Shown here: positions 7,901-14,728 of the stretch, piece by piece | How the letters are laid out: each line of letters opens with the position of its first letter | How positions within the stretch are numbered: the first letter of the stretch is position 1 | Assembly (NCBI GenBank): GCA_046289975.1 | Contig: JBKBUQ010000029.1 | Location: 1 to 23,119, forward strand | Reading direction: 5' to 3' | Length of the DNA: 23,119 nucleotides | Origin: UBA2798 sp046289975 | GTDB taxonomy: Bacteria; Bacteroidota; Bacteroidia; Flavobacteriales_D; UBA2798 | Translations under genes and position numbers: made by a program | The notes under the pieces: model-generated | What the model saw: only the letters and a program-made list of their open reading frames with translations | Database searches by the model: none | Told to the model about the DNA's origin: nothing

Positions 7901-9469
7901 TTGAATCTCTATTCGCGTAAGCAACGCTGGAAGATTGTTTTATTATTTATTGCGCTTATTCTTACAGGTGCTTCGCTTTGGTATTCGAGCAAAATAGTTG
8001 GCAAGATCCGTGAAGACGAGCGCTTGCGTGTCAAGATCTGGTCTGAGGCGGTTCGTTCTTCGGTAAATCAATTGTATGTAACAGGAAAGCTTTTCGATAA
8101 GCTTCGTGAAGACGAAAGGAAAAACGTGCGTCGCTGGGCAAAGGCAATGCAGGAGCTTGGCAAAGACCTGAACGATTACACCTTTGCAATGGAAATCGTA
8201 CAGGAAAATAAAACCATACCTGTCATTCTAACCGATAGCAAAGGCAGATACACCTCAGCTCTAAATCTGGACATCAGCGAGGACAGTATCCGAAAAAACC
8301 TGAAAAAAGCCCGTCCTGATCAGGATGATGTGTGGTACCGCAACGAGGCGCGTAAAATTTTTGAAGACACCATCTACAAAATGGTAGATGAATGGAAAGG
8401 AAATTATCCCCCTATTGTTATCAATTTTCGTGGTAAACCAATCAATACCGTTTACTACCGCGAATCAAAATTAATTGCAGAGCTGGAAGAGAAAAAAGAT
8501 TCGCTCAGCAAAACTTTTCGTCAGGAACTAGTTAAAAACCAGGCGCTGGTACCCGTTATATTTACCGACTCAACTAAAACTGTAGTTATTGAAACCAATT
8601 TTGACTCTGTAGAAATTGCAATCCCCGGAAGATTAGATGAATTAATTGCTGAAATGAGCAGGCAAAACGAGCCGATAATGGTTCGTCTGAATGAAAATGA
8701 AGTCGGATACATTTTCTATCGCGACTCTGAAGTTTTGCGGCAATTGCGCTTGTTTCCCTATATTCAATTGCTCATTATCTCACTGTTTATTTTTATCGGC
8801 TATCTTTTATTTTCCACCTTTCGAAGGGCAGAACAGAATCAGGTTTGGGCAGGAATGGCTAAAGAAACAGCACATCAATTGGGTACCCCTTTATCCTCGC
8901 TTATTGCCTGGCTGGAAATTCTAAAAGGTCAGGGAGTTGATCCTCAAACCATCAGCGAAATGAATAAGGATATTCAGCGTTTGCAAATGGTAACAGACCG
9001 TTTTTCCAAGATTGGTTCAGAAGGTAAGTTGGAGTCAACGGATGTACAGCAACTCATTGTGCAAACCGTTTCGTATTTACGCCCCCGTATTTCGTCGCGT
9101 GTTGAAATTCATATCATCGAAGAGGTTGTACCTGTATTGGCGAAACTAAATGCACCCTTGTTTGAATGGGTTATAGAAAACCTGATAAAAAATGCAACTG
9201 ATGCCATGGAGGCAGAGGGGAAAATAACCATTCAATTCAGCAGCAACCTCAACAAGGTAATGATCGACATCAGCGATACAGGAAAAGGAATTCCGCACGG
9301 AAACTTTAAAACAATTTTCGAGCCCGGTTACACCACCAAAAAACGCGGATGGGGCTTAGGTCTGGCGCTTGCCAAACGTATCGTTGAATATTACCACAAA
9401 GGAGAAATCTACGTGCTCCGCTCTGAAATCGATAAGGGTAGCACTTTCAGAATTGTGCTGAATAAATAG
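7901..9469 (+). CDS. Sensor histidine kinase with duplicated extracytoplasmic domain
   Basis: A 522-residue membrane histidine kinase. TM1 is at 11-29, an extracytoplasmic region at 30-283, TM2 at about 286-305, then the dimerisation domain with the phosphorylated His325 in KETAHQLGTPLSSL, and the ATPase domain: N-box NLIKNATDAM (427-436), DTGKGIP (459-465), IFEPGYTT and GWGLGLAL (483-490). The H-box has Gln-Leu-Gly where the common form has Glu-Leu-Arg. The start must be TTG: the frame has a stop at 7886-7888, no ATG follows before TM1, and TTG restores MNLYSRKQRWK. Two parts of the sensor region repeat each other (see findings). No response regulator lies nearby, so its partner is elsewhere. 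The ligand is unknown. It ends 7 bases from the convergent acetyltransferase gene. Confidence 0.92.
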   Translation: MNLYSRKQRWKIVLLFIALILTGASLWYSSKIVGKIREDERLRVKIWSEAVRSSVNQLYVTGKLFDKLREDERKNVRRWAKAMQELGKDLNDYTFAMEIVQENKTIPVILTDSKGRYTSALNLDISEDSIRKNLKKARPDQDDVWYRNEARKIFEDTIYKMVDEWKGNYPPIVINFRGKPINTVYYRESKLIAELEEKKDSLSKTFRQELVKNQALVPVIFTDSTKTVVIETNFDSVEIAIPGRLDELIAEMSRQNEPIMVRLNENEVGYIFYRDSEVLRQLRLFPYIQLLIISLFIFIGYLLFSTFRRAEQNQVWAGMAKETAHQLGTPLSSLIAWLEILKGQGVDPQTISEMNKDIQRLQMVTDRFSKIGSEGKLESTDVQQLIVQTVSYLRPRISSRVEIHIIEEVVPVLAKLNAPLFEWVIENLIKNATDAMEAEGKITIQFSSNLNKVMIDISDTGKGIPHGNFKTIFEPGYTTKKRGWGLGLALAKRIVEYYHKGEIYVLRSEIDKGSTFRIVLNK

Positions 9470-9476
9470 TGCAGAT

Positions 9477-10025
9477 TTAAAAAGGATTCTTCCACTCCTC
9501 AGCCAACAAGGCATAAACCACATCATCCACCCATTCGCCTTTAAAATAAAGACTCTTGCGGAAATGCGCTTCTTTGGTAAATCCAATGCGCTGTAATAGT
9601 CGCTCAGAAGCAATATTCCCCGGATCAATTCCTGCCGTAATGCGTCGCTTTTTTAATTCAGAAAACAAAAACGCTATCACTGCAATAACAGCCTCCGTTG
9701 CATAGCCTTTCCCCTGATGTTGTTTCGCAAAAGTATAGCCAATCTCCGCCTGGCCATTCTCGATATCCCCCTCAATAAAATGAATGCCGATATCACCTAT
9801 AACTTCACCTTTTTCCTTTTCCACTGCCACCAACTGAAACCAGGTTCCCGGAACATTGGGCACAGGTGAAGTTTTATCCACCAAATACAAAACATCATCC
9901 TTCGTATGGTATTCCCTCGGTAAAAAATGCGAGACTTCCGGATCCGAACGATACGCAAACAACGCAGAAATATCCTCCCGCTTAACTGGACGAATGATCA
10001 GACGTTGGGTGTAAAGCGGATTCAT
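9477..10025 (-). CDS. GNAT family N-acetyltransferase (RimJ/RimL-like)
   Basis: A 182-residue protein using acetyl-CoA to acetylate an amine, perhaps a protein N-terminus or a small molecule. The opening TQRLIIRPVKREDISALFAY and the later IASERLLQRIGFTKE are typical of the RimJ/RimL (acetyltransferase type 3) branch; the acetyl-CoA pyrophosphate loop is QHQGKGYATEAV near 109-120. I start it at the ATG at 10023-10025 because MNPLYTQRL matches the normal family beginning; an ATG six codons upstream (10043) is less likely. The acceptor substrate cannot be told. It is a single gene facing hemW's upstream region, so the space 10026-10358 serves both. Confidence 0.9.
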   Translation of the reverse strand: MNPLYTQRLIIRPVKREDISALFAYRSDPEVSHFLPREYHTKDDVLYLVDKTSPVPNVPGTWFQLVAVEKEKGEVIGDIGIHFIEGDIENGQAEIGYTFAKQHQGKGYATEAVIAVIAFLFSELKKRRITAGIDPGNIASERLLQRIGFTKEAHFRKSLYFKGEWVDDVVYALLAEEWKNPF

Positions 10026-10109
10026 AACTGATTTCAACCACAATACTACAACAATTAAATTCTACAAACCAACTATCTTCAAAATCATAAAAACCACTTC
10101 CACAAGTAC

Positions 10110-10117
10110 TATCTTTG
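10110..10117 (+). promoter_or_regulatory. Probable -7 promoter box upstream of hemW
   Basis: TATCTTTG followed by C, a full match to the Bacteroidota -7 consensus. I find no good -33 TTTG 19-21 bases before it. If used, transcription would start near 10123 and the hemW message would carry the whole tandem repeat in its leader, including the unsequenced part. It points toward hemW, not toward the acetyltransferase. Confidence 0.5.
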
Positions 10118-10139
10118 CAAGCTAAACCTTTCACCACAT

Positions 10140-10239
10140 NNNNNNNNNNNNNNNNNNNNNNNNNNNNNNNNNNNNNNNNNNNNNNNNNNNNNNNNNNNNN
10201 NNNNNNNNNNNNNNNNNNNNNNNNNNNNNNNNNNNNNNN
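10140..10239. other. Assembly gap (100 Ns)
   Basis: Exactly 100 Ns, the usual placeholder for a gap of unknown size. The last known bases on the left end in CCACAT and the right side starts inside the CCCACATT repeat, so the gap most likely lies within the repeat and its true length is unknown. Confidence 0.97.
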
Positions 10240-10240
10240 T

Positions 10241-10352
10241 CCCACATTCCCACATTCCCACATTCCCACATTCCCACATTCCCACATTCCCACATTCCCA
10301 CATTCCCACATTCCCACATTCCCATATTCGCATATTCGCATATTCGCACACT
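10241..10352. repeat. 8-bp tandem repeat (CCCACATT) abutting hemW
   Basis: Fourteen contiguous 8-bp units: ten perfect CCCACATT copies (10241-10320), then CCCATATT, CGCATATT, CGCATATT and CGCACACT, ending six bases before the hemW ATG. The array continues leftward into the gap. Being 8 bases, a change in copy number shifts the reading frame, but the real hemW start lies outside it. Open frames across it, encoding HIPTFPHS or MWECGNVG repeats, are products of periodicity and not genes. Together with 10026-10139 this fills the only stretch over 300 bases without a gene. Confidence 0.95.
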
Positions 10353-10358
10353 TAAAAA

Positions 10359-11486
10359 ATGATCTACCTCCACATCCCCTTCTGCAAACAAGCCTGCCAC
10401 TACTGCGATTTCCATTTCAGTACGTCAATGGGATTTCGGGATTCGGTTATGAAAGCAATCAATCGTGAAATTGCCTTGCGCAAGGAAGAGTGGAAAGATG
10501 GAGTAATGCAAACCGTCTATTTCGGAGGTGGAACTCCCTCACTCCTGAGTAAAGGAGAACTGACGGAACTCCTGCAAACGATTCGAACAAATTTCGTCAT
10601 CGATAAAAATGCAGAAATCACGCTCGAGGCCAATCCAGACGATATCACACCTGAAAAACTAAGTGAATGGAAAGCCAGCGGCATCAACCGACTCAGTATA
10701 GGCATACAATCTTTTCGCGATGAGGATCTCAAATTGCTAAATCGCGCGCATCAGGCTGAGGAAGCTTTACAATCCATCCGCAATGCGCAGGAAGCCGGTA
10801 TCACCAACATCACTATCGATCTCATTTACGGAATACCAGGACTCGAAATCTCCGATTGGATTGCCAACTTAGACCAGGCCATCGAAACAGGTGTGCCTCA
10901 CATATCGGCGTATTGCCTGACTGTTGAACCGGGTACTGCGCTAGAAAGCATGGTGAAAAAAGGTAAGATCAGTCCGATGAATGAAGATCAGGGTTCAGAG
11001 CACTTTTTGATACTGCGCGATAAACTGATTGCTGCCGGATTTGAACATTACGAGATTTCCAATTTTGGAAAGCCCGGATTCCATTCCAGACACAACAGTG
11101 CCTATTGGAGAGGGAAACCCTATATCGGAATCGGACCATCAGCGCACTCGTACAGCGGCAATAGCCGTCGGTGGAATGTATCCAACAACAAGAAGTACTT
11201 CGACGCCATAAACGCCGGAGAGCCGTTTTGGGAAAGTGAAGAGCTGAGTAATACTACACGGTACAATGAATATATACTTACAGGACTCCGCACCAGTTAT
11301 GGCGTAAGTGAAGAAGAGATCGCTAATCAATTCGGAGAACGATTTCGCCAACATTTTATCGACAATCTTTTTCAGTGGAATATTTCCGATTATATTCAGA
11401 AAGCAAATGGCCGTATTGTATTAAATGCCGGAGGACGATTAGTGGCAGATCGAATTGTAAGCGATTTGTTTTGGGTGGGTGATTGA
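10359..11486 (+). CDS. hemW: Radical SAM protein HemW (heme chaperone, HemN-like)
   Basis: A 375-residue radical SAM enzyme. The Fe4S4-binding motif is Cys9-x3-Cys13-x2-Cys16 in IPFCKQACHYCDF, followed by YFGGGTPSLL (about 55-64, SAM binding), EANPDDIT, RLSIGIQSF, IDLIYGIPG and the HemW-type C-terminal part with HYEISNF and SRHNSAYWRGKPYIGIGPSAHS. HemW was long annotated as oxygen-independent coproporphyrinogen oxidase but is now seen as a heme-binding protein that delivers heme to membrane enzymes. The CDF after the last cysteine and the length favour HemW over true HemN. The start ATG directly follows the tandem repeat and gives MIYLHIPFC, the normal family beginning. The one-heme lipoprotein two genes downstream is an intriguing neighbour, but no link is shown. 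Confidence 0.94.
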   Translation: MIYLHIPFCKQACHYCDFHFSTSMGFRDSVMKAINREIALRKEEWKDGVMQTVYFGGGTPSLLSKGELTELLQTIRTNFVIDKNAEITLEANPDDITPEKLSEWKASGINRLSIGIQSFRDEDLKLLNRAHQAEEALQSIRNAQEAGITNITIDLIYGIPGLEISDWIANLDQAIETGVPHISAYCLTVEPGTALESMVKKGKISPMNEDQGSEHFLILRDKLIAAGFEHYEISNFGKPGFHSRHNSAYWRGKPYIGIGPSAHSYSGNSRRWNVSNNKKYFDAINAGEPFWESEELSNTTRYNEYILTGLRTSYGVSEEEIANQFGERFRQHFIDNLFQWNISDYIQKANGRIVLNAGGRLVADRIVSDLFWVGD

Positions 11487-11524
11487 TTTTTAAATTTTAG
11501 GTAACTTTCCGAAAACTCCTCAAC

Positions 11525-12286
11525 GTGTCATCACTGCAAATTGATTTTTCGAAATTCGATTTTTCCTCTCCCATCGACATCTCCCTTCCACTGGCAGCCG
11601 GACCCGGACATGCCTCAGCATGGTATGTCGATCCAATGGAAATTGAACCGGTTCGTGCCGGTCGCTTTATTGGATCCGTTGCAGAAGGGGGAAGCACCAA
11701 CTTCCGAAATATCCGTTTTAATCCGCACGGACATGGTACGCATACAGAATGTGTTGGGCACATTGCAAATGAGGTATATTCCATCAACCAATGCCTCAAA
11801 ACATTTTTCTTTTCTGCCACACTCATCTCTGTACAGCCTAAAATTGTGATCGAAGATGCTGATCTATCAAAAACCGGTGATGCTATAATTACACTTAAAC
11901 AATTACAATCAGCAATAGGTACACCATCAACTAAAGCCTTAGTTGTTCGAACAACTCCTAATACAAACGACAAAAAAACTAGAAACTACTCCAAAACCAA
12001 TCCGGCCTACTTCACGCCCGAAGCCATCAGCTGGCTGGTTCAAAACGGTATCGATCACCTGTTGGTTGATCTTCCTTCCATCGACCGTGAAGAAGACGAT
12101 GGCAAGTTGCTCGGTCATCACGCATTTTGGGAATACCCCAACAATACCCAATTCCACCGTACCATCACCGAGTTTGTTTTTGTGGCCGATGAAATTCCGG
12201 ATGGAGATTACCTGCTTAACCTGATGATCGCTTCATTCGAAAACGATGCGAGTCCGAGTAAACCCGTATTGTATCCTATACGGTGA
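11525..12286 (+). CDS. Cyclase family protein (kynurenine formamidase-like)
   Basis: A 253-residue protein of the cyclase family (PF04199), metal-dependent hydrolases that include kynurenine formamidase. The start is GTG at 11525; no in-frame ATG lies before the family's opening PIDISLPL. The metal motif reads HGHGTHTECVGH at 68-79, against the usual HxGTHxDxPxH: Glu75 stands where Asp is usual, Val77 where Pro is usual, and the first His is displaced by one position. The rest is intact, with HLLVDLPSIDREEDDG near 178-193 and a His-rich GKLLGHHAFW. A formamidase or other amide or ester hydrolase role is possible; no tryptophan pathway genes are nearby. It lies 38 bases after hemW, with a weak TAACTTTC box at 11502. 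Confidence 0.85.
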   Translation: MSSLQIDFSKFDFSSPIDISLPLAAGPGHASAWYVDPMEIEPVRAGRFIGSVAEGGSTNFRNIRFNPHGHGTHTECVGHIANEVYSINQCLKTFFFSATLISVQPKIVIEDADLSKTGDAIITLKQLQSAIGTPSTKALVVRTTPNTNDKKTRNYSKTNPAYFTPEAISWLVQNGIDHLLVDLPSIDREEDDGKLLGHHAFWEYPNNTQFHRTITEFVFVADEIPDGDYLLNLMIASFENDASPSKPVLYPIR

Positions 12287-12298
12287 TTATTATCACGC

Positions 12299-12326
12299 TT
12301 TGTTGAAAGAAGCAGTCTTACCTTTG
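12299..12326 (+). promoter_or_regulatory. Probable promoter of the heme lipoprotein gene
   Basis: TACCTTTG at 12319-12326 matches the -7 consensus TAnnTTTG exactly; TTTG at 12299-12302 matches -33 but the spacer is 16, shorter than the usual 19 or so. The -7 box ends five bases before the ATG at 12332, so the message may be almost leaderless. Confidence 0.5.
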
Positions 12327-12331
12327 ATATT

Positions 12332-12943
12332 ATGAAGCATATTCTTATTTTTTCCCTTATAGGAATCACCTCTCTGGTTTTATCCTGTTCCTCTCCCGAA
12401 ATCAAATCCAACGAACAATCCCTTCCTGAAAATGCACTGAGCGTTCTTGATACAGCCCACTACATTCACCAGGCCGATAGCCTGATCACAATCACTTTCG
12501 ACACCCTTAGCAAAACACTCAAGGCCAAAATGAATGAAGGTGGTCCGGCAGCTGCGGTTCCATTCTGCAGAGAGCAGGCGTATCCTCTCACTGCAACGTA
12601 CCAAAATGAATTTGTCTTTCTTCGGCGCACATCCCTTAAATTCCGCAATCCCGGGAACACTCCAAGCGATGATGAAAAAGCAATACTCGAAGATTGGCAA
12701 AAGGCATTCGATGCAGGAAATACTCCGGGATATGGCTTTTATACCGATGAGGGACGTGTACATGTAATGAAACCCATTTTCTTGAAGGAAATGTGCCTTG
12801 CCTGCCATGGCACTTTGGATAAAGACATCAATACCTCTACACTGGCGGTCATCGACAGTCTGTATTCGCTCGACAAAGCCAGAAACTACAAAGAGGGAGA
12901 TCTGCGCGGAGGATGGCATGTCACATTTTTTGTGCAAGACTAG
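12332..12943 (+). CDS. Single-heme lipoprotein, Tll0287-like (DUF3365) domain
   Basis: A 203-residue lipoprotein: signal peptide 1-18, lipobox LVLSC with Cys19 the lipidated residue. Residues about 50-200 match the Tll0287-like/DUF3365 domain, which carries one c-type heme: CLACH at 155-159 gives Cys155, Cys158 and the axial His159. Other typical pieces are AAVPFCREQA (with Cys79), RRTSLKFRNPGNTP, ILEDWQKAF and the end LRGGWHVTFFV. Such domains occur alone or as sensor parts of larger proteins, so this one may be a redox or gas-sensing protein, or an electron carrier, facing the periplasm. No cytochrome maturation gene is visible here. The function is inferred from the domain only. Confidence 0.88.
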   Translation: MKHILIFSLIGITSLVLSCSSPEIKSNEQSLPENALSVLDTAHYIHQADSLITITFDTLSKTLKAKMNEGGPAAAVPFCREQAYPLTATYQNEFVFLRRTSLKFRNPGNTPSDDEKAILEDWQKAFDAGNTPGYGFYTDEGRVHVMKPIFLKEMCLACHGTLDKDINTSTLAVIDSLYSLDKARNYKEGDLRGGWHVTFFVQD

Positions 12944-12966
12944 GCTGCAAAAAAAATTTTTGCCTG
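12944..12966 (+). terminator. Weak hairpin after the heme lipoprotein gene
   Basis: Directly after the stop codon, GCAAAAA (12947-12953) can pair with TTTTTGC (12957-12963) around a three-base loop. The stem is almost all A-T and there is no separate U tract, so it is a poor intrinsic terminator and may be a chance A/T run. Confidence 0.2.
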
Positions 12967-13001
12967 AAAAACCCAACAGGAACAAAACATTATTCGGACA
13001 C

Positions 13002-13021
13002 TTCCCGTATATTGAAGGGAA
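13002..13021. promoter_or_regulatory. Inverted repeat upstream of the Lrp/AsnC gene
   Basis: TTCCC at 13002-13006 and GGGAA at 13017-13021 form a perfect 5-bp dyad with a 10-base centre. The centre holds TATATTGA (13010-13017 region), a poor -7 candidate, and the dyad ends 18 bases before the ATG at 13040. Lrp/AsnC regulators often repress their own gene, so an operator is possible, but short dyads also occur by chance. Confidence 0.3.
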
Positions 13022-13039
13022 ATCCAAATCCTATTCTTC

Positions 13040-13513
13040 ATGGCTATTCATCTCGATGCAATTGATCTGAAAATCCTGAATATCCTTCAGGAGAAAGGTA
13101 AAATCACCAATGTGCAACTGTCACAGGAAGTCGGTCTCTCTCCTGCCCCCACTCTTGAGCGGGTAAAAAAACTCGAGAATTCGGGGGTGATAAAAAGTTA
13201 CCATGCACAAATCGACAAAACACGTGTAGGCTTAGGGTTTACTGCGCTTATCCAATTGTCACTTACCCGGCAAAAAGACAATGCCATGCGAAATTTTGTT
13301 GCAGCCATAAACAAGATTCCGGAAATAACCGAATGCCTGCAGCTCACCGGTAGCTTCGACTATCAACTGCGTGTTGTGGTTCGAGATATACCCGCCTTCG
13401 AACGTTTAATTGCAGATAAGCTTTCTCGAATAGAAGAAATTGGTCAGATGCAAACTGTTGTTGTTTTGTCAGAGGTTAAATCCGGCCGATCACTTCCTAT
13501 CCGAACAGAATGA
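13040..13513 (+). CDS. Lrp/AsnC family transcriptional regulator
   Basis: A 157-residue DNA-binding regulator of amino-acid or related metabolism. Residues 5-60 are the helix-turn-helix: LDAIDLKILNILQEKGKIT, then VQLSQEVGLSPAPTLERVKK. Residues 65-145 are the RAM (Lrp ligand-binding) domain, with GFTALIQLSL and TGSFDYQLRVVVRD. Members form octamers and respond to an amino acid. The ATG at 13040 gives the normal family start; its stop overlaps the next gene's start as ATGA (13510-13513), so the two are translated together. An inverted repeat upstream could be its own operator. The target genes and ligand cannot be told. Confidence 0.93.
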   Translation: MAIHLDAIDLKILNILQEKGKITNVQLSQEVGLSPAPTLERVKKLENSGVIKSYHAQIDKTRVGLGFTALIQLSLTRQKDNAMRNFVAAINKIPEITECLQLTGSFDYQLRVVVRDIPAFERLIADKLSRIEEIGQMQTVVVLSEVKSGRSLPIRTE

Positions 13514-13863
13514 ACATTGAACTATTGCGCAATTACTGCATCGCTAAAAAAGGGGTCACCGAAGAATTTCCTTTCGATGAACGAACACTTGTTTTTAAAG
13601 TGATGGGGAAAATGTTTGTATTAGCAGATGTTGAAACATTTGATGGCATCAACGTAAAATGCGATCCGGAGCTTGCCATTGAACTACGTGAGCGTTATGC
13701 AGGCGTTATACCCGGATACCACATGAGCAAGAAACATTGGAACACCTTGGTGATGGACGGTAGTTTACCTGAAAAAATGATTCTAAACTGGGTTGATGAT
13801 TCTTACGATCTGGTCGTCGCTTCTTTGCCGAAAAAACTACGAGAAGAACTTTCAAATCTTTAA
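13510..13863 (+). CDS. MmcQ/YjbR family DNA-binding-like protein
   Basis: A 117-residue protein of the MmcQ/YjbR (DUF419) family. Typical features: the start LLRNYCIAKKGVTEEFPFDE, the strand pair TLVFKVMGKMFVLAD, VKCDPELAIELRERY, PGYHMSKKHWNTLV and the closing DDSYDLVVASLPKK. The fold is a CyaY-like double-wing thought to bind DNA, though the true role in bacteria is unknown. The four-base overlap with the Lrp-type gene is the only clue to its job and suggests a shared operon. Length is normal and nothing is missing. Confidence 0.92.
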   Translation: MNIELLRNYCIAKKGVTEEFPFDERTLVFKVMGKMFVLADVETFDGINVKCDPELAIELRERYAGVIPGYHMSKKHWNTLVMDGSLPEKMILNWVDDSYDLVVASLPKKLREELSNL

Positions 13864-13889
13864 GGCTGTTCATTTTCATCTTATCTTTG
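13859..13889 (+). promoter_or_regulatory. Probable promoter of the small lipoprotein gene
   Basis: TATCTTTG at 13882-13889 (followed by C) is a full -7 match; TTTA at 13859-13862 sits 19 bases upstream, one mismatch from the -33 TTTG, and overlaps the end of the YjbR gene. It lies 17 bases before the ATG at 13907 and supports that start. Confidence 0.6.
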
Positions 13890-13906
13890 CAAGTAAATTC
13901 TACAAA

Positions 13907-14176
13907 ATGACTTTTCTGCGTGTTTTTGTTTGTTTGCTGATCTTCCCATTTCTATCCTGTTCAACCGGTGAAACTGAAATAGAGGATATAACGGACACTG
14001 TCTCTATAACAACACCCGAAAGTTTTGAAGCCATGCCCATAACCAATGAGTATGTCTATGAAATTACGGATAAAAAAACAGGAAAGAAAAAATTGTTGAG
14101 TCAGGAAGAATACCTTAATTCCGATTACACTGCCGACCCCAGTGTGGAAGTAGTGGAAAAAGTGAAAATTCATTAA
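13907..14176 (+). CDS. Small lipoprotein of unknown function
   Basis: An 89-residue protein. MTFLRVFVCLLIFPFLSC is a lipoprotein signal peptide with the lipidated Cys at 18. The mature part is acidic and probably flexible at first (GETEIEDITDTVS), then has a VYEITDKKTGKKKLLSQEEYL stretch. I do not recognise the family. The frame is open 38 codons upstream, but the promoter box at 13882-13889 and the signal peptide decide for 13907. Its stop codon touches that of the convergent membrane protein gene. It is probably anchored in the envelope; no function can be given. Confidence 0.75.
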   Translation: MTFLRVFVCLLIFPFLSCSTGETEIEDITDTVSITTPESFEAMPITNEYVYEITDKKTGKKKLLSQEEYLNSDYTADPSVEVVEKVKIH

Positions 14177-14626
14177 TCATTCATGCAATTCACCTGATGG
14201 ATCAGATGCACGGATAATCAGTAGAAACTGCGACCATTTTTCTTTATCAGCCAACATCTTTCCAATCCACACCCTTTTCTTTTTTCCATTGGAAAGGATA
14301 TATATTTTCTCTCCCTCCACGATAAAATCGGATAGCTGATTAAACGGATACTTTTTCTTAACAGGACCAATTAAGGCATGCACAAGGATATGGTCCGGAT
14401 AAAGATCAAAATATGGATTCCGCATATAAAGTAATCCGCTTACAACAAGCATTACGACTCCTGCCAGATGAAACGGCTTAAGTAATCCTGTCCTGAAAAA
14501 AAGAATGCCATAAAGCACAAGCAACACAATCCCAACAAGAAACAAGGTCATTCCCCATGTTCGCGAGTGCCTTACTTCCAACAACGGTGATTCAACTTGC
14601 CCGGGGTTTCTGTTTGTCCTTTGCAT
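14177..14626 (-). CDS. Hypothetical membrane protein with two transmembrane helices
   Basis: A 149-residue protein. After a polar start come two close helices, about 25-44 (MTLFLVGIVLLVLYGILFF) and 52-68, forming a hairpin; residues 70-149 are a soluble beta-rich region (YFDLYPDHILVHALIGPVKKKYPFNQLSDFIVEG) that recalls bacterial PH-type domains found after two helices. That resemblance is by pattern only. The ATG at 14624-14626 gives the full length. It is divergent from the methyltransferase gene and convergent with the small lipoprotein, its stop codon touching the other. The function is unknown. Confidence 0.72.
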   Translation of the reverse strand: MQRTNRNPGQVESPLLEVRHSRTWGMTLFLVGIVLLVLYGILFFRTGLLKPFHLAGVVMLVVSGLLYMRNPYFDLYPDHILVHALIGPVKKKYPFNQLSDFIVEGEKIYILSNGKKKRVWIGKMLADKEKWSQFLLIIRASDPSGELHE

Positions 14627-14635
14627 TTGCCGAAA

Positions 14636-14666
14636 TTAGTGATTTCATTCTCTCTGCGTATCTTTG
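14636..14666 (+). promoter_or_regulatory. Probable promoter of the methyltransferase-flavoenzyme pair
   Basis: TATCTTTG at 14659-14666 is a full -7 match, with TTAG at 14636-14639 placed 19 bases upstream, one mismatch from TTTG. It lies about 60 bases before the ATG at 14729, and between that ATG and the upstream in-frame ATG at 14597, so the longer frame cannot be the normal product of this promoter. Confidence 0.6.
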
Positions 14667-14728
14667 TCGGCGAAACAGGCCTTTGTTGTTTCCAACCATT
14701 CGGCAAAGGCATCCATTATTCAGCAAAA

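Noticed and set aside
10241..10352. CRISPR array
   Set aside because: Units are 8 bp and directly contiguous, with no spacers and no cas genes nearby.
10109..10468. Open frames across the tandem repeat and Ns encoding MWECGNVG or HIPTFPHS repeats on both strands
   Set aside because: They arise because an 8-bp period gives an 8-codon protein period without stops, and they run through unknown bases; no start signal supports them.
14597..14728. Upstream 44-codon extension of the methyltransferase
   Set aside because: It does not resemble the family, overlaps the divergent membrane protein gene and precedes the probable promoter at 14659-14666.
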